In this document: positions 21,959 through 33,149 of the stretch, one piece after another | Layout: the number at the start of each line of letters is the position of its first letter | Position numbering within the stretch: the first letter of the stretch is position 1 | Assembly (NCBI GenBank): GCA_032622095.1 | Contig: CP136064.1 | Span: 48,488,073 to 48,552,072 of the forward strand | Length of the DNA: 64,000 nucleotides | DNA from: Siphonodentalium dalli | Taxonomy: Eukaryota > Mollusca > Scaphopoda > Gadilida > Siphonodentaliidae | Reading direction: 5' to 3' | The notes under the pieces: generated by a model | Databases searched by the model: none | The model's input: only the letters and a program-made list of their open reading frames with translations | Told to the model about the DNA's origin: nothing | Made by a program: the position numbers and the translations under genes

Positions 21959-22121
21959 CTGTGATTTGATTCAAGCGAACTCAGGCAGTTACTGTTCTGT
22001 TCTTCCTGTTCACGAGCATACTTCTGTATTGCACTGGATTTTGAACTTGGTGCCTTAGGCTTTCTGAGCCAAGGCAGAGATTCTGTGAATGCGTTTTCCT
22101 TCAGGTCCAACATTGTGGAAT
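21959..22121 (-). CDS. SGSM1/2: SGSM1/2 ortholog, exon g (linker)
   Basis: A 163-base exon, phase 1 in and phase 2 out. The acceptor GTTTAACAG is followed by AT; with C from upstream this makes His. It reads STMLDLKENAFTESLPWLRK, then PKAPSSKSSAIQKY and a Glu/Gln/Ser-rich tail ending ESNH. This fits the linker that precedes LCDNMKYQ in SGSM1/2; the ESLPWLRKP core resembles NLPSLWQPSPRK. The linker diverges even among vertebrates, so this assignment rests mainly on splice phases and position. The donor AG|GTACAG completes Arg with the next exon. Confidence 0.9.
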
Positions 22122-22918
22122 CTGTTAAACAGATTCAAAAGTGAGACATGTCCATCAATTATAAACTTATAAGATCAACATTACGCAGATGAATACTTAA
22201 AAGATACGGAAAGTGTTGGCGGTCGGTATTGCTATTAAAATAGTCAAGCCTGTTAAATATGCCATAAATAGAAAGAATATTGTATTATAGACAAACTTTG
22301 TTCTTAAAACAGTAATAATTATTGCATAAATTGCATGTTATTGCCATGTTAGTAATCTGTGTTATGTAAACAAAAGAACGTATAGAGTATGCGATAAGCA
22401 AAAATACTCAACACCAGGGAGACGTTGGTTAGAACTTTGGTAAGAAAGGCCACCAAATTGTTTACAACATACCAGTATAGCGCTTGTTAATCCTTGCCAC
22501 TCAAGATTCCGATGTTGAATGGGTGTGTTTTGCTTATCACTCACTTTTTATGTGCTGCATATTAACAAATGCTCGGCTCACACAAAGTGAGTTTTGTGGA
22601 TAATATCACATTCATACTATTATTATACTATATATACTATTCCTGAGGAAATTTTCATAATTTGGTAACTGTTATTTCTAAATTATAACCTATAATGAAG
22701 GCCATCCGTGCCTTTAAATCATAGGTTATGCACGTAGAATAGATAATAATAATTTAAAGCTACTAACATAGTGTGATGTTAATATATGATTCCCATTTAT
22801 TACAGATCAGATAATAATTTCAACAATGGCCATTTGTTGATTTATAATCTGAACATTTCCAAAGGAAACTACTCATCAATGAGTATCTAGTAAATAAAAT
22901 GTTAATTATTATACTAAC
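22122..22918. other. Intron with one foldback (about 22805-22860)
   Basis: Mostly unrecognised AT-rich intron. AGATAATAATTTCAACA and its near-inverse TGTTGATTTATAATCT form the hairpin type found in TTAA-4 elements, followed by TACTCATCAATGAGTA-like sequence. Confidence 0.6.
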
Positions 22919-23071
22919 GTATATTTTCCAACTTGCAGGTTGAGATAATTCTGAACACATAATCTGACGTTTCGTCTTCGTCGGCACTGCTTCCTGCGCT
23001 GCTTGTGCTTCCCTGGCTAGCGAGACTCGCCATTCTGCTTCCTTTACGCTTCAGTCGTGGGAATACTTTGC
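22919..23071 (-). CDS. SGSM1/2: SGSM1/2 ortholog, exon f
   Basis: A 153-base exon, phase 1 in and phase 1 out, acceptor AATTTTTCAG and donor ATAC|GTTAGT. It completes WSQKGKG and continues KVFPRLKRKGSR, a Ser-rich stretch, then DEDETSDYVFRIIS. Human SGSM1/2 has GKGKVFPKLRKR, a Ser/Asp-rich stretch and DEATDYVFRIIYPG. It closes the PH-like Rab-binding domain and begins the long linker. The acidic-Ser run just before DYVFRI is conserved in character only. A MITE-A copy begins 80 bases upstream of the acceptor. Confidence 0.95.
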
Positions 23072-23150
23072 CTGAAAAATTTTATATGAGTGTAAAGTCC
23101 ATATATAATCAAACATTAGAAGAAACAAATAAACAAGTCAAGACACAATA

Positions 23151-23313
23151 CAGTAATGCTCTAAGTAATCAACTGCTTAACCACAGCAGAATTATGGGTA
23201 ACTTTTCAGGATTTAGACGGAAATATGGCAACAAGCAATATTTCCGACTAAATCCTGAAAAGTTACCCATAATTCTGCTGTGGTTAAGAAGTCGATTACT
23301 TAGAGCATTACTG
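23151..23313. mobile_element. MITE-A, short-loop copy
   Basis: CAGTAATGCTCTAAGTAATC to AGAGCATTACTG. The central GGAAAGCTCTC portion is deleted, giving a 163-bp hairpin. Confidence 0.85.
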
Positions 23314-23327
23314 TACAATGATACACA

Positions 23328-23484
23328 TAGAGGATCTACAATGAGTCCCCAGTTTATAGCAGAATTTATAAAACAAGTCCATTAAATTAGGTCTGGACAG
23401 AGCCTTTGGCAAGGCCCAGACCTAATTTACTGGACAGATTTTGTAAATTCCACTATAAACTGGGGACGAGTTGTAGATTCTATT
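23328..23484. repeat. Foldback family with GTCCCCAGTTTATAGC arms
   Basis: GAGGATCTACAATGAGTCCC and its inverted relative flank TTAAATTAGGTCTGGAC and complement. Related copies are at 31343-31508 and, more distantly, 40583-40728. Confidence 0.75.
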
Positions 23485-23522
23485 TATTTATTACAGGATC
23501 CTAAACCTTGATAAAACCATAC

Positions 23523-23858
23523 TTAACCCTTTCAGTGCCAGGTCCGATTTTTGTATCAACCCATATACCCTGTGCCAATGCATTCTCTTATATATGCGAG
23601 GCGACCTATTATATAAGAGAATGCATTGGCCTAACAATTTTTCATCATTTGTTATTATTTTTTACAATTTTTTTACAATTTTTTTAATTTTTTCTTATAT
23701 TCTTTAACAGACTTATTTTGTAGGTTTAGTGCCAGGGAATCTTATTTCAACCCAAAAAAATCTAAAAACAAAAAACTCATTTTTTTTTTTTTTTAGGGCC
23801 GATTTACAGACCGTAAATTAGGGCCGATAAGATCGGCCCCTGGCACTGAAAGGGTTAA
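23523..23858. mobile_element. TTAA-3 MITE
   Basis: TTAACCCTTTCAGTGCCAGG to CCTGGCACTGAAAGGGTTAA. The hairpin has lost part of one arm (about 23576-23632). Contains AGGGCCGATAAGATCGGCCC. Confidence 0.85.
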
Positions 23859-23940
23859 ATCAAAATGGGACGTGAACTAACATCAGCTTCTATAAGGCCT
23901 GCGATGAAGTTTTGCGTAACTATGCATTCTTTGCAAAAAT

Positions 23941-24053
23941 ATCTCACTGAGAACTTTCCGATGAATGGCAACAAGCCCTATTTCCGACTAAATACTGAAA
24001 AATTACCCATAATTCTGCTGTGGTTAAGGAGTCGATTATTTAGGGCATTACTG
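23941..24053. mobile_element. MITE-A, right half only
   Basis: Single arm from CTCACTGAGAACTTTCCGAT to GGGCATTACTG. Confidence 0.8.
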
Positions 24054-24640
24054 TATAAGCGTAGAATCATGTAATAAAATGATTTACTACACACTCACGC
24101 TGTTGTATTCTTAGTTCAAGCCTACATGTATGTGGTAATTTTGACAGTTTTCTCTAGGGCGATCCTGGACTCTCCCTGGAGATGCATGACGTAATTACAT
24201 TGCTAATGGCGACGGATCTATGACCTTCATAGCCATATGTCATGGGCGGCCCTGATCCCAACTAGTGGAAATTAAGCACAGTCTTTAGAAGGCTGGGATG
24301 TGGATAAATCGCATTTAAGACAACTCCCCAAAGTTTGCGCAAAGAGAAAAACATAATGACTTATCTCCCCATGAATGGTGACGTGATGGTAACCAGAAAT
24401 GAAGGCGTTGGGTTACACCACACCAATAGTATCTGTTAAAATGTCATGGGGGTTATTATATATAAGTTGAATTATTGCTATGTTTGCTGGTAAAATAGGC
24501 CATGGCAGATATATAGCATGTCAGTAAAATATCGCGTTTTAGGGATATGTTTTCTGACACAATCGGAGACCCAATTAAATATAATTTTAACCAAATGATA
24601 AAAACCATCAAATATCACCTTTAAAATATTCAAGCATTGA
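24054..24640. other. Intron sequence, nothing recognised
   Basis: No exon or repeat end identified. Confidence 0.45.
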
Positions 24641-24649
24641 AATAGGGTG

Positions 24650-24712
24650 TCTGTCATTTGCAGAATGAGGTCCCCAGAGGGTGAATTTGGTGATGCTAGC
24701 CAAATGTACACC
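24650..24712. repeat. FB-C half element, interrupted
   Basis: CATTTGCAGAATGAGGTCCC to GATGCTAGCCAAATG, a single arm that stops at the TTAA of the following MITE. Confidence 0.7.
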
Positions 24713-24877
24713 TTAACACTTCCATGACTGGAGCTTCCTGTAATTTTGTGAAAACCCTGTGCCAATGCATTCTCTTATATATGCAAGTCTCCCATAGGGA
24801 GACTCACATATAAGAGAATGCACTGACACATGATCTTTAATGCTGCACCAGTGCAGCTCCTGTCATTGAAGGGTTAA
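24713..24877. mobile_element. TTAA-1 MITE, one-hairpin copy
   Basis: TTAACACTTCCATGACTGGA to CATTGAAGGGTTAA, in opposite orientation to the 7343 copy, with one TCTCTTATATATGCAAG hairpin. Confidence 0.8.
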
Positions 24878-25208
24878 AAGTAGCTGCGGACAAACACACG
24901 TGCATCCACAGATAGTAGTAGACCATAATGGTAAAATCTAGTACATGTAAGCATGCATCAGCAGATAAATTTCAATAATGATAAAAGTAGTAAAACAAGT
25001 GACATGAATACATACAAAATAATGATTAAAAATCCAAAGAACTAAAGATAATCTGACCAACAAGAAATGGCTGTAGAGTAGATACATGAGAAACAGTTAA
25101 GACAGAAATTTTGTGTATATTGATCATTGTATTCAATTGAGTATTTGTCACTAAAAACAAGCATTCTGATTGGCCGAGAGCGGATAACTTTAGTTTTCGA
25201 TTCACCGA

Positions 25209-25403
25209 CATCGGCCGCTTCAGCGTGCATCAAATCTGAATGTAGCACGGTCAAATTTCATTGGCACAGAACGAGTAGCGAAACGAGCACACCCGCGCGT
25301 TGTTGTCTATAGATACCGTTCATCGGCCGCTTCAGCGTGCATCAAATCTGAATGTGGAACCATACAAATTCATCGGCGCAGAACGGAGTAGCGAAAAGAG
25401 CCA
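25209..25403. repeat. 112-bp-spaced direct duplication
   Basis: CATCGGCCGCTTCAGCGTGC ATCAAATCTGAATGT occurs at 25209 and again at 25321, both followed by CAGAACG.AGTAGCGAAA.GAGC. An old tandem duplication. Confidence 0.75.
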
Positions 25404-25577
25404 ACCCGCCCCACAGGAAATGGTTACGGAGCAGTGTTCCGAGTAACGCAATGAACAAACCCAACGATTTGTGCACGGTGACAACAGCAAAATGAAAGTC
25501 TCGATTCGTGTCATGAAAACGACTAAATGATACTTTTTATACAGTTGTTTTGCAAATTCCTTGCTAGATTGAATTAC

Positions 25578-25715
25578 AATGGAGATAAACGTACCCTGTT
25601 TCGTTGTACATTCTGGGATTCGAGCATGAAAACAGTTTGTGAACTCGCCGGCAAACTGTTTTCATGCTCGAATCCCAGAATGTACAACTCAACAGGGTAT
25701 GTTTATCTCCTAAAC
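25578..25715. repeat. Foldback, about 55-bp arms
   Basis: GGAGATAAACGTACCCTGTT and GTACATTCTGGGATTCGAGC are repeated inverted after GAACTCGCCGGC. The right arm differs by a few bases. Confidence 0.8.
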
Positions 25716-25716
25716 A

Positions 25717-25822
25717 TCATATATATATATGAGATTTATGGAGGCACGACTCAGTATGAGTGTTAATTGCGTCAAATGTAATTGCTTCAGTGTCACTGTG
25801 AGCATGAACAAATCCCCAAAGA
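25717..25822. repeat. Dispersed repeat copy (pairs with 8699-8800)
   Basis: Shares ATATATATATGAGATTTATG, GGAGGCAC and GTGAGCATGAACAAAT in order with 8699-8800. Confidence 0.6.
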
Positions 25823-26445
25823 GTCAATTTATTTTTATACATAGCGGTTATATTAATCGCACTATCATGTACTTTCCACACAATTTGAATTACATTCTTC
25901 TGTCACTATGTCATCAAGGCAAGTGTTACCCCATTAGTTCTAGATTTCATATTAAGTTATTTCATCATATGTTTTAACTATTATCATAAATAATAAAGCC
26001 ACTAATTTTACAGAAATAACTTGGGATACTAAATTAATATTTCAGAAGATTAATATAAAAAAAATTAAAAATTAATAGGTATAAATTCAGGATAATTGGA
26101 TAGAAAGATAAATAGTTGACACATATTTCTGTGAAATTGATCGAACAGTATTAAATTCTAAGTACAAGTCTGACACAGATAGCAAAATAATTTTACTTTT
26201 ATTTAAAATAACAAAGATGCAGTATGAAACGGTAAAGTAAAGGAATATAAATAAAATAAATAAATACCAACCAAAGCGCTACCATTTCCACATGTGAAAC
26301 TTCCACCTTCCACACAAATAATAACTGATAAGTGATTAAAACAATCTCAATAAGCTAATGTGAATTTTCAAGAAGCCAATGCTGTTTCTATAACTGGCAT
26401 ATGCCATTCAGATAGAGAATAGTAAAACAATGGTATAGTTTAACC
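25823..26445. other. AT-rich intron, nothing recognised
   Basis: No supported feature. Confidence 0.5.
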
Positions 26446-27010
26446 ATACAGATCAGGGGGGGGTGAAAAAAAAAATTCCGGCACGTATGCCGGGGTGGGT
26501 GGGTGGTCAAAGCCACCAACAAGCAATATTTTCCGCAACTAAAAAAAACAATTCCTGCTTGTTTTTTAGTGTTTTGGCAATGAGTTGGGCTTCAAAACCA
26601 CTTTGAATGAGAGAAATAATGTAATTCTAACTGTAAACTGACTGCAGGCAGTTATCGTGTTGTATTTTGTTGCAAATTTTGAAATCCAAGATGGCCGCTG
26701 GCAGCCTTGTTTTTTTGGCCGAATGACCTCAAAATGACTCATTCCTATTTACATGTCCATGTTAACATCCATGATAAATAGTATGCACAGAAATTCTTAT
26801 ACAGCTGTTTACAGTGAATTTTCCCCCGCAAATCTCTGTTTTAGTGTTAAAAGGGGAGGTGGGTGTCAAAAAATGGTCGGAAAAAACTGCCGAAAACGGA
26901 AAAAAATTTGGCGGTGGGGGTGGGTGGGTACAAAAAAGGATCGAAAGGGAAAAAATGCCATACGTGCCTGAATTTTTTTTCCGACCCCCCGCCCCCCCTG
27001 TACAGATCAC
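26446..27010. mobile_element. Element with G-run/C-run inverted ends
   Basis: CATACAGATCAGGGGGGGGT and CCGGCACGTATG at the left answer to CATACGTGCCTGAA and CCCCCCCTGTACAGATC at the right. The interior holds GGTGGGTGGG tracts near 26500 and 26920. Likely a non-autonomous DNA element. Confidence 0.6.
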
Positions 27011-27124
27011 CATAAAATTAAACATTTCTGTTTTTATTTTAAAAATGCTAGAGTCTCAAACCCTCCCAGTTAATCCTATTTTTCATTCCCCACCTCAAAA
27101 TGTTTTGATTGTTTACAAGCCTTG

Positions 27125-27320
27125 AAATTGTGTGTCTGACATTTGCAGAATGAGGTCCTCAGAGGGTGAATTTAGTGATGTTACCCCGCACAGCAGACTG
27201 GCTTACCAAATTCACCCTCTGGGGACCTCATTCTGCTTTGACATCACCATCTGTGTGGGATAGTATCACTAAATTCACCCTCTGGGGACCTCATTCTGCA
27301 AATGACAGACACACTATTTC
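27125..27320. repeat. FB-C copy
   Basis: TGTGTCTGACATTTGCAGAA TGAGGTCC...AGGGTGAATTTAGTG with two inverted GGGGACCTCATTCTGC arms, ending TGACAGACACACTATTTC. Confidence 0.75.
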
Positions 27321-27409
27321 AAGGCTTGCTTGTATATGTTTTTGATGTAAATTAGTTTCTGGGCCACAAATTTTTAAACATTTCGAGAAATACCCAAATT
27401 AAATTTTTT

Positions 27410-28245
27410 TTATATCTGATCACTCTGAGCTTTGATGAGTGGGCTCCTCAACTCGAATCAAATATTTTTCACCCCGAAGCCAAAAGAAATAGTCATTTGG
27501 GAGTGTTAATTCGGATTATACATCTTTAGTGTCCCCTGAAAACAAAATTTCAGGGGACTATAGAAATCACACGTGTCTGTGCGTCCATACCAGATGGTTT
27601 CTAGTTGATTATATCTTCAGTAATAATTAATGAAATTAAACAATATTTGTTATGCTAGCTTATTGATTAGGGTTGCAGGTCAAGATTGAAAATGGGTGAG
27701 GTCTGCCTATTTTTACCGGTCCTTGATTTATGAATAATTTGTTGGCCCTTTTCGACTTAGAATTTGCCAATTATTAACTTCTAAACAAAACCATCAGTAA
27801 TTCTGTATAGTTTATTCTTGCCAACATTAATGAAATAATCATGTCCCCTTTTTTGTTTGAAATTGAAGTGATATCGCATTTCATATCATATCATCAAATT
27901 TAAGCGATTTGTGAGTTTTTGTGATGTACTTTAGTCAGGGCACGAGAAAAAGAGTCGTCAAACCATTCATCTCGGACAAAATTGTGGATGAAGATGGATA
28001 ACTCTAAAATCAAGTGGTAATACGGCCAAATGTTGTGATACGCATGTGATAATATGGCCATATTTCATTGAACAACATGCTGATAAATAACACGTTTTGG
28101 GAAATTTTATACTATAGCTGACAGCAGTTAGCACTATTTTGTTGTAATTAATCGATTCTGATAACAAAAGCGTATTTTGAAGAAATGTTGTTGTTGTAAC
28201 TTGGTGATAAGGAGACAGTCTGATCGGATTGAGTACCTTTAAAAT
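27410..28245. repeat. GGATTGAGTACCTTT-ended foldback family, copy 1
   Basis: Contains CTGAGCTTTGATG.GTGG, ACTCGAATCAAATATTTTT, GAAGATGGATAACTCTAAAA and the terminus GGATTGAGTACCTTTAAAA. Same parts at 38925-39345 and 42573-43073. Confidence 0.65.
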
Positions 28246-28392
28246 TCATGTTTGATGAGAATCTACTGTTCCATAGTGGCCTAAGTGTGTAGTAAACAAG
28301 AAGGTTTGTAGCATTTAATCAGTTAGACGGTGGAATGATGGAAGTTTGCGTAGGTCTGTGATTGGTTTGAAACTCACCCATATCTTCCATAC

Positions 28393-28557
28393 CTTTACCT
28401 TTCTGTGACCAAAGTGGTGGATCTAGTTGACCATCTGGCAACAGTCCTGTTTCTATACATGTGAGGAATGCTAGAAGATGGCCCCCTTTCGGGAAATGTA
28501 TCGGTGGCCTTTGGACACCATCTTGCCCAACTAATACGATTGTTCCACCCTGGTCAG
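28393..28557 (-). CDS. SGSM1/2: SGSM1/2 ortholog, exon e (PH-like Rab-binding domain)
   Basis: A 165-base exon, phase 1 in and phase 1 out, acceptor ATTTTCAG and donor AAAG|GTATGG. It reads [38 protein letters not shown] and [17 protein letters not shown], nearly identical to human SGSM1/2 ([39 protein letters not shown]). This is the best conserved stretch of the PH-like domain that lets SGSM proteins bind Rab GTPases. Although the AAAG donor leaves GTAAAG upstream as a competitor, only GTATGG restores the conserved WSQ-GKGKVFP junction. Confidence 0.97.
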
Positions 28558-28599
28558 CTGAAAATGTGATAAAACAATTCAGAGTGAGATGATTGAGAT

Positions 28600-29060
28600 C
28601 AAGCCTGAGTTTAGTGTGCATGCCATTTGCAGAATTAGATCCCCAGAGGGTGAATATAGTGATGTTATCCCACATAGCGGTCTAGCATCACTAAATTCAC
28701 CCTCTGGGGACCTCATTCTGCATGGCCTCATCTCCTATGGGAGACATAGATTCAGATTGAAGTTCCCAAATGGTGAATATTGTGATGTACGCCCATTGGG
28801 AACCTCGATTATACAATGTGTCGTCTGCCAATTTGGGGATATATAAAGAGAAACTAAACTAAAAAAGAAATAGAATCTATGTGAAGAAGTTTCTATAGAA
28901 ATTTTATAATAAACAAACTTTCCAGAGAAGATGAGGCCTAAACAGAATGAGGTCCCCAAAGGGTGAATTTAGTGATGCTAGCCCACAATGCAGGATAGCG
29001 TCACTAAATTCACCCTCTGGGGACCTCATTCTGCAAATGACAGGCACACTAAACTCAGGC
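28600..29060. repeat. FB-C full double-foldback
   Basis: Foldback one at about 28626-28722, spacer with TATGGGAGACATAGATTCAG and GGTGAATATTGTGATGTACG, foldback two at about 28942-29036 (AATGAGGTCCCCAAAGGGTG). Outer ends around TGTGCATGCCATTTGCAG and CAAATGACAGGCACAC are inverted. Confidence 0.8.
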
Positions 29061-29131
29061 TTGATTGAGATCACAGGTCTCAATATATGTTGCTGGACAT
29101 TTGCAGAATGTCATGTCTTCTCTGGAAGGTA

Positions 29132-29344
29132 CAGTAATGCTCTAATTAATCGACTCCTTAACCACAGCAGAATTATGGGTAACTTTTCAGGATTTAGTCG
29201 GAAATATGGCTTGTTGCCATTCATCGGAAAGCGCTCGGCGACAGCATTCCGATGAATGGCAACAAGCCATATTTCCGACTAAATCCTGAAAAGTTACCCT
29301 TAATTCTGCTGTGGTTAAGGAGTCGATTAATTAGAGCATTACTG
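29132..29344. mobile_element. MITE-A, full copy
   Basis: CAGTAATGCTCTAATTAATC to AGAGCATTACTG, TA-flanked, near-perfect palindrome. Confidence 0.88.
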
Positions 29345-29395
29345 TATATCTATTATCATATTAACAAGTTCTTTAGAAATTTCTCTATCCTCAAA

Positions 29396-29625
29396 TTAGC
29401 AGATGACACAATGCATTATCGAGGTGCTCAATGGGTGTACATCACAATCTTCACCATCTGGGAACTTAGATCTGTGTCTAGTTCTCCCTGTAGCAGATGA
29501 AGCCATGCAGAATAAGGTCCCAGAGGATGACTTTGGTGATGCTAACCCACTGTGTGGGGTAGCGTCACTATATTCACCCTCTGGGGACCTCATTCTGCAA
29601 ATGACCAGCACCATATTTTAAGGCC
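29396..29625. repeat. FB-C partial copy
   Basis: Starts in the spacer (GATGACACAATGCATTATCG AGGTG) and runs through one foldback to GGGGACCTCATTCTGCAAAT GACCAGCACCATATTTT. Confidence 0.75.
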
Positions 29626-30590
29626 TGGTGATCAGAATATATGTGTGGATATTCAGAAAATCAATATTTCCTGTCAAACAAAGAAGGACAACTTCAGAAT
29701 GTAAGGCCAAAAAAAGAGGGTTTTGATTGTCAGGCATCACCGCATAAATTTTTTTATTTCACTGCATTAAACATTAAAGACATATTATGTACCTGTTCGT
29801 GTGCGAGAAACTGGTAAGTTAGTATTCAGGTGATATGCCAACTGGATGAATATAGCATTCTACTAACATCACCAAAAATCTCAAGCAAATCGACCGTACC
29901 ACTCCATAGAAAACATTGTCTGAACTACGCTAAATTGTAAATATTTACTACTCGAATCGGGACGCTTCTATCTAAATGATTTCGCCATCGACAGTCACTG
30001 AATTAATTAATATACAAGAATGACGGTGTGTGTTGTCATTTTGGATATAATATTTGTAAAAAATAACTACTCTGAACAATATTATTCTCCATTTCTATTT
30101 GATCACCATACCGGAGTGTTTCACATCACTTTAAAGATGGTCTACCTTTTCCCAGCAAGTTTTATAAAGATTCTCGGGTATAAGATAATAGATATGAATC
30201 GAGGAAACCTGTCCGGAAAAGTTTCTATCAATTATATAAATTTTATTTATAATTTCAGATCACATCTGTGAGACAGTTTTAGGGGCTATTTTTTTAACAG
30301 AAATTTGCATGAAAATGTTCGGAGCGTACCAAAGCATACCAAGAAGGAGAACACTATCTTTTAGCACCCTCAATCACAGCAAATTCCATTTCGACTTTTA
30401 AAAATGGATTTCACCACGGATCTTATGATTGAAATAAACCACTTTATTATGCCTTTATAGACAAATAATATACCCAATCTTTAGTTTTATCTGTATTTAC
30501 CTGTATTTTATCTTGAAATTGGGACTATTTAAAAATTATGTTGTTGTTGTAATTGTGGCCCGGAAGAGATGAGACCATCTTTAATTCTTT
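29626..30590. other. Intron sequence, nothing recognised
   Basis: AT-rich; the plus-strand frame at 30020-30271 has no recognisable domain or splice context. Confidence 0.5.
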
Positions 30591-30594
30591 CTTT

Positions 30595-30690
30595 ACTATA
30601 AATACTCATTGACAAGTAGTTCCCTTGAAAATGTTCAGATAATAAGACTGGCCGTTTGTTGAACTTATCATCTGAACATTTCCCACCATG
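30595..30690. repeat. Hairpin of TTAA-4 type
   Basis: GAAAATGTTCAGATAATAAG and CTTATCATCTGAACATTTCC pair around GGCCGTTTGTTGAA. Same hairpin as in 32727-32987 and 46192-46645. Confidence 0.7.
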
Positions 30691-30787
30691 CAATGAATAG
30701 GTAGGAATCCTTCCACACTTTTTCACTAAGCGAGTTTCAGGTAAATGAATATAACTATAAAAATACACTCAGAAAATTTGAAGTTAC

Positions 30788-30855
30788 CTTGTTGGTGGCA
30801 ATGGATGTAGACAATCTCTGCTATAAACACTGTCAGCGCATAGTCCCAGTATATG
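30788..30855 (-). CDS. SGSM1/2: SGSM1/2 ortholog, exon d
   Basis: A 68-base exon, phase 2 in and phase 1 out, acceptor ATATTTTCAG and donor CAAG|GTAACT. It reads S|IYWDYALTVFIAEIVYIHCHQQ. Human SGSM1 has KSVYWDYAMTIRLEEIVYLHCHQQ at this point, so this is a beta-strand-rich part of the PH-like Rab-binding domain. The AG left by the exon 18.6 kb upstream and the C here rebuild the conserved Ser before the Tyr-Trp pair, which confirms the longest intron in the window. Confidence 0.96.
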
Positions 30856-31340
30856 CTGAAAATATATAAATAGAAAAATATTATTACAATATGATGATTG
30901 TGAATATAACTTCAACTCTATAAAACTAAGATCAAGAGTGAGACAGATCATTATATTTATTACATGAACCTACCCTTATTCCATTCAATAAACCCATTCT
31001 ATAAATTGTGATGTTAAACGTTCATTTAATAACAGGACATATTGCCAGGTGACCTTTGACTTCTGGTTTGTCGTCTGTTAACATTCCGCACGCTACGTCT
31101 CAAACTAATATGGATTCCAATATTTTCCCCAACAAACTCTAATGAATGAAGAGTTTGAAAAGTTATGTCATTAGATATATACCAATAAATACGCCAAAGG
31201 GTCTTTATTTATCTGGGACTATTTCTTTACGTGCACAAACAATGCATAGTTACGTGAAACATCATCGCATGCCTTATAGAAGCCGATGTTAGTTTCGCGT
31301 CCCATTTGATGATTTAAGTATGTTTTGACGAAATTTTGGA
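30856..31340. other. Intron sequence, nothing recognised
   Basis: No supported feature. Confidence 0.5.
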
Positions 31341-31342
31341 TC

Positions 31343-31508
31343 ATGTAATAAATAGAATCTACAACTCGTCCCCAGTTTATAGCGGAATTTACATAACTCG
31401 TCCAGTAAATTGGGTCTGGACCTCGCCAAAGGCTCGATCCAGACCTAATTTATTAGACTCGTTTTGTAAATTCCGCTATTAACTGGGGACTCGTTGTAGA
31501 TCCTCTAT
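31343..31508. repeat. Foldback, GTCCCCAGTTTATAGC family
   Basis: AATAGAATCTACAACTCGTC and GTTGTAGATCCTCTATA ends. Inner arms TAGCGGAATTTAC and GTAAATTCCGCTA surround a GGTCTGGAC loop. Relative of 23328-23484. Confidence 0.78.
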
Positions 31509-31519
31509 ATATTGCGGAT

Positions 31520-31935
31520 ATTATTTATTAACATTTTGCACATATTATTTATTATATATATTGCAGATATTATTTATTATATACTGCTGATACTATTTAT
31601 TATATATTTTGCGGATATTGTTTATTATATATTTTGCAGATATTATTTATTATATATATTGCAGATATTATTTATTATATATTGCTGATACTATTTATTA
31701 TATATTTTGCGAATATTGTTTATTATTTATTTTGCCGATATTATTTATTATATATTTTGCAGATATTATTTATTATATATTTTGCAGATATTATTTATTA
31801 TATATTTTGCAGATATTATTTATAATATATTTTGCGGATATTATTTATTATATATTTTACGGATATTATTTATGATACATTTTGCAGATATTATTTATTA
31901 TATATTTTGCAGATATTATTTGTCATATATTATGT
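31520..31935. repeat. AT-rich 24/25-bp minisatellite
   Basis: About 17 units of TATTATATATTTTGCAGATA plus TTATT, with GCGGAT/GCTGAT variants. On the plus strand each unit contains TTTTGCAG, but the gene here is transcribed from the minus strand. Confidence 0.9.
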
Positions 31936-31984
31936 TTTGTACATGGATTTATTCTTTGCTGGAAATTACTATCACATCAAATTC

Positions 31985-32490
31985 GTATTAGCACGGTGGA
32001 GAATCATGTGGTTTCAACTTGATGAATATCACGCATTCAAAATGGCTGAGGCAAACGCAAACACGACCAGAAATGAAGAAAAAGGTAATAAACTAGGATA
32101 TGACATATTACATAGTATTTTGGCAGCTACGGGCATATGCTATACTATTTTTTCAAACAAGCCGATACCTCATTTGTTGCCAAACATACAGCAGTTTGCT
32201 CTAACATTCTAACCAAAGTTGTCAGTTGAAGGATTCTCTTCGATGTATGGACTGGTGTATTCCAAGAACCTCCGTCTGGCAACTTTGGTCAGAATTTTAT
32301 AGAAATATATAAAATCAACTTGTTTTAAAAATAAACTAGCATATGCTCGTAATAGTCAAAATGCTATCTTTTGTGTCAGTTCCTGATATATGTTTTTGTG
32401 AATTTGCGATCGCCTCGGCCATTTTTGAATGCGTGGTATTCACCAACCTCGAAATCATGTGATTCCCCACCGTGATTAGAGATGCACTAA
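31985..32490. mobile_element. Foldback element with ~140-bp arms
   Basis: GCACGGTGGAGAATCATGTG and GAATATCACGCATTCAAAAT GGCTGAGGC at the left are mirrored by CATTTTTGAATGCGTGGTAT TCACC and ATGTGATTCCCCACCGTG at the right. Confidence 0.7.
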
Positions 32491-32726
32491 AAGCAAGCAG
32501 AACATGGTTCGTGCTGCCACTTGCCAAATTTGCCAAATGCAAAAAATATATATATTTTCATTTGGTAAATTTTTTGCCAAGAGACTTATCAATTCCTCAA
32601 GAAAGTTGCTGAAAATATTGGTTGCTCTATACCATTAATTTCAGGAGAAAGGACTTACAATTTTTTTTTTTTTATTTGCATGAGTTGAAATGATGGTTAA
32701 TTTGTTAATTGTGGATTTATGTTGCT

Positions 32727-32987
32727 TTAACCCTTTCCATACTAAAGCATCATTGATGAATAGTTCCCTTAGCAAACGTTCAAATAATAAGTTCAACAAA
32801 CGACCATAGGACGTTTATCGAACTTATTATCTTAACATTTCCCTCAATAAATATCGCTCCTTCTGAACTGAAAATTTATCTGTCGTTTGCGTTTATCACC
32901 TTAACATCCCTCCAAATCAATAATAGACAATTCCGATGTACACTTTTTAACGGATTGCAAGAATCCATTTGGTATAGAAAGGGTTAA
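32727..32987. mobile_element. TTAA-4 MITE (ATACTAAAGCATC ends)
   Basis: TTAACCCTTTCCATACTAAA to GGTATAGAAAGGGTTAA. Internal hairpin AATAAGTTCAACAAACGACC and complement. Lacks the TATATAAG cassette. Confidence 0.8.
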
Positions 32988-33149
32988 GCAGCTATTGTCA
33001 TATCAACTGTCAGTTATAATGGTGGAGGAAAGAGCATGCAATGATTAATGTTACTGGGAAATAATGCTACTGCTTACAGAAACAACCATCTCCTGCTCAT
33101 CAACTGGAACACTTTCCAAGGTAATCAGATTGATTTCTACCAGGCATCA

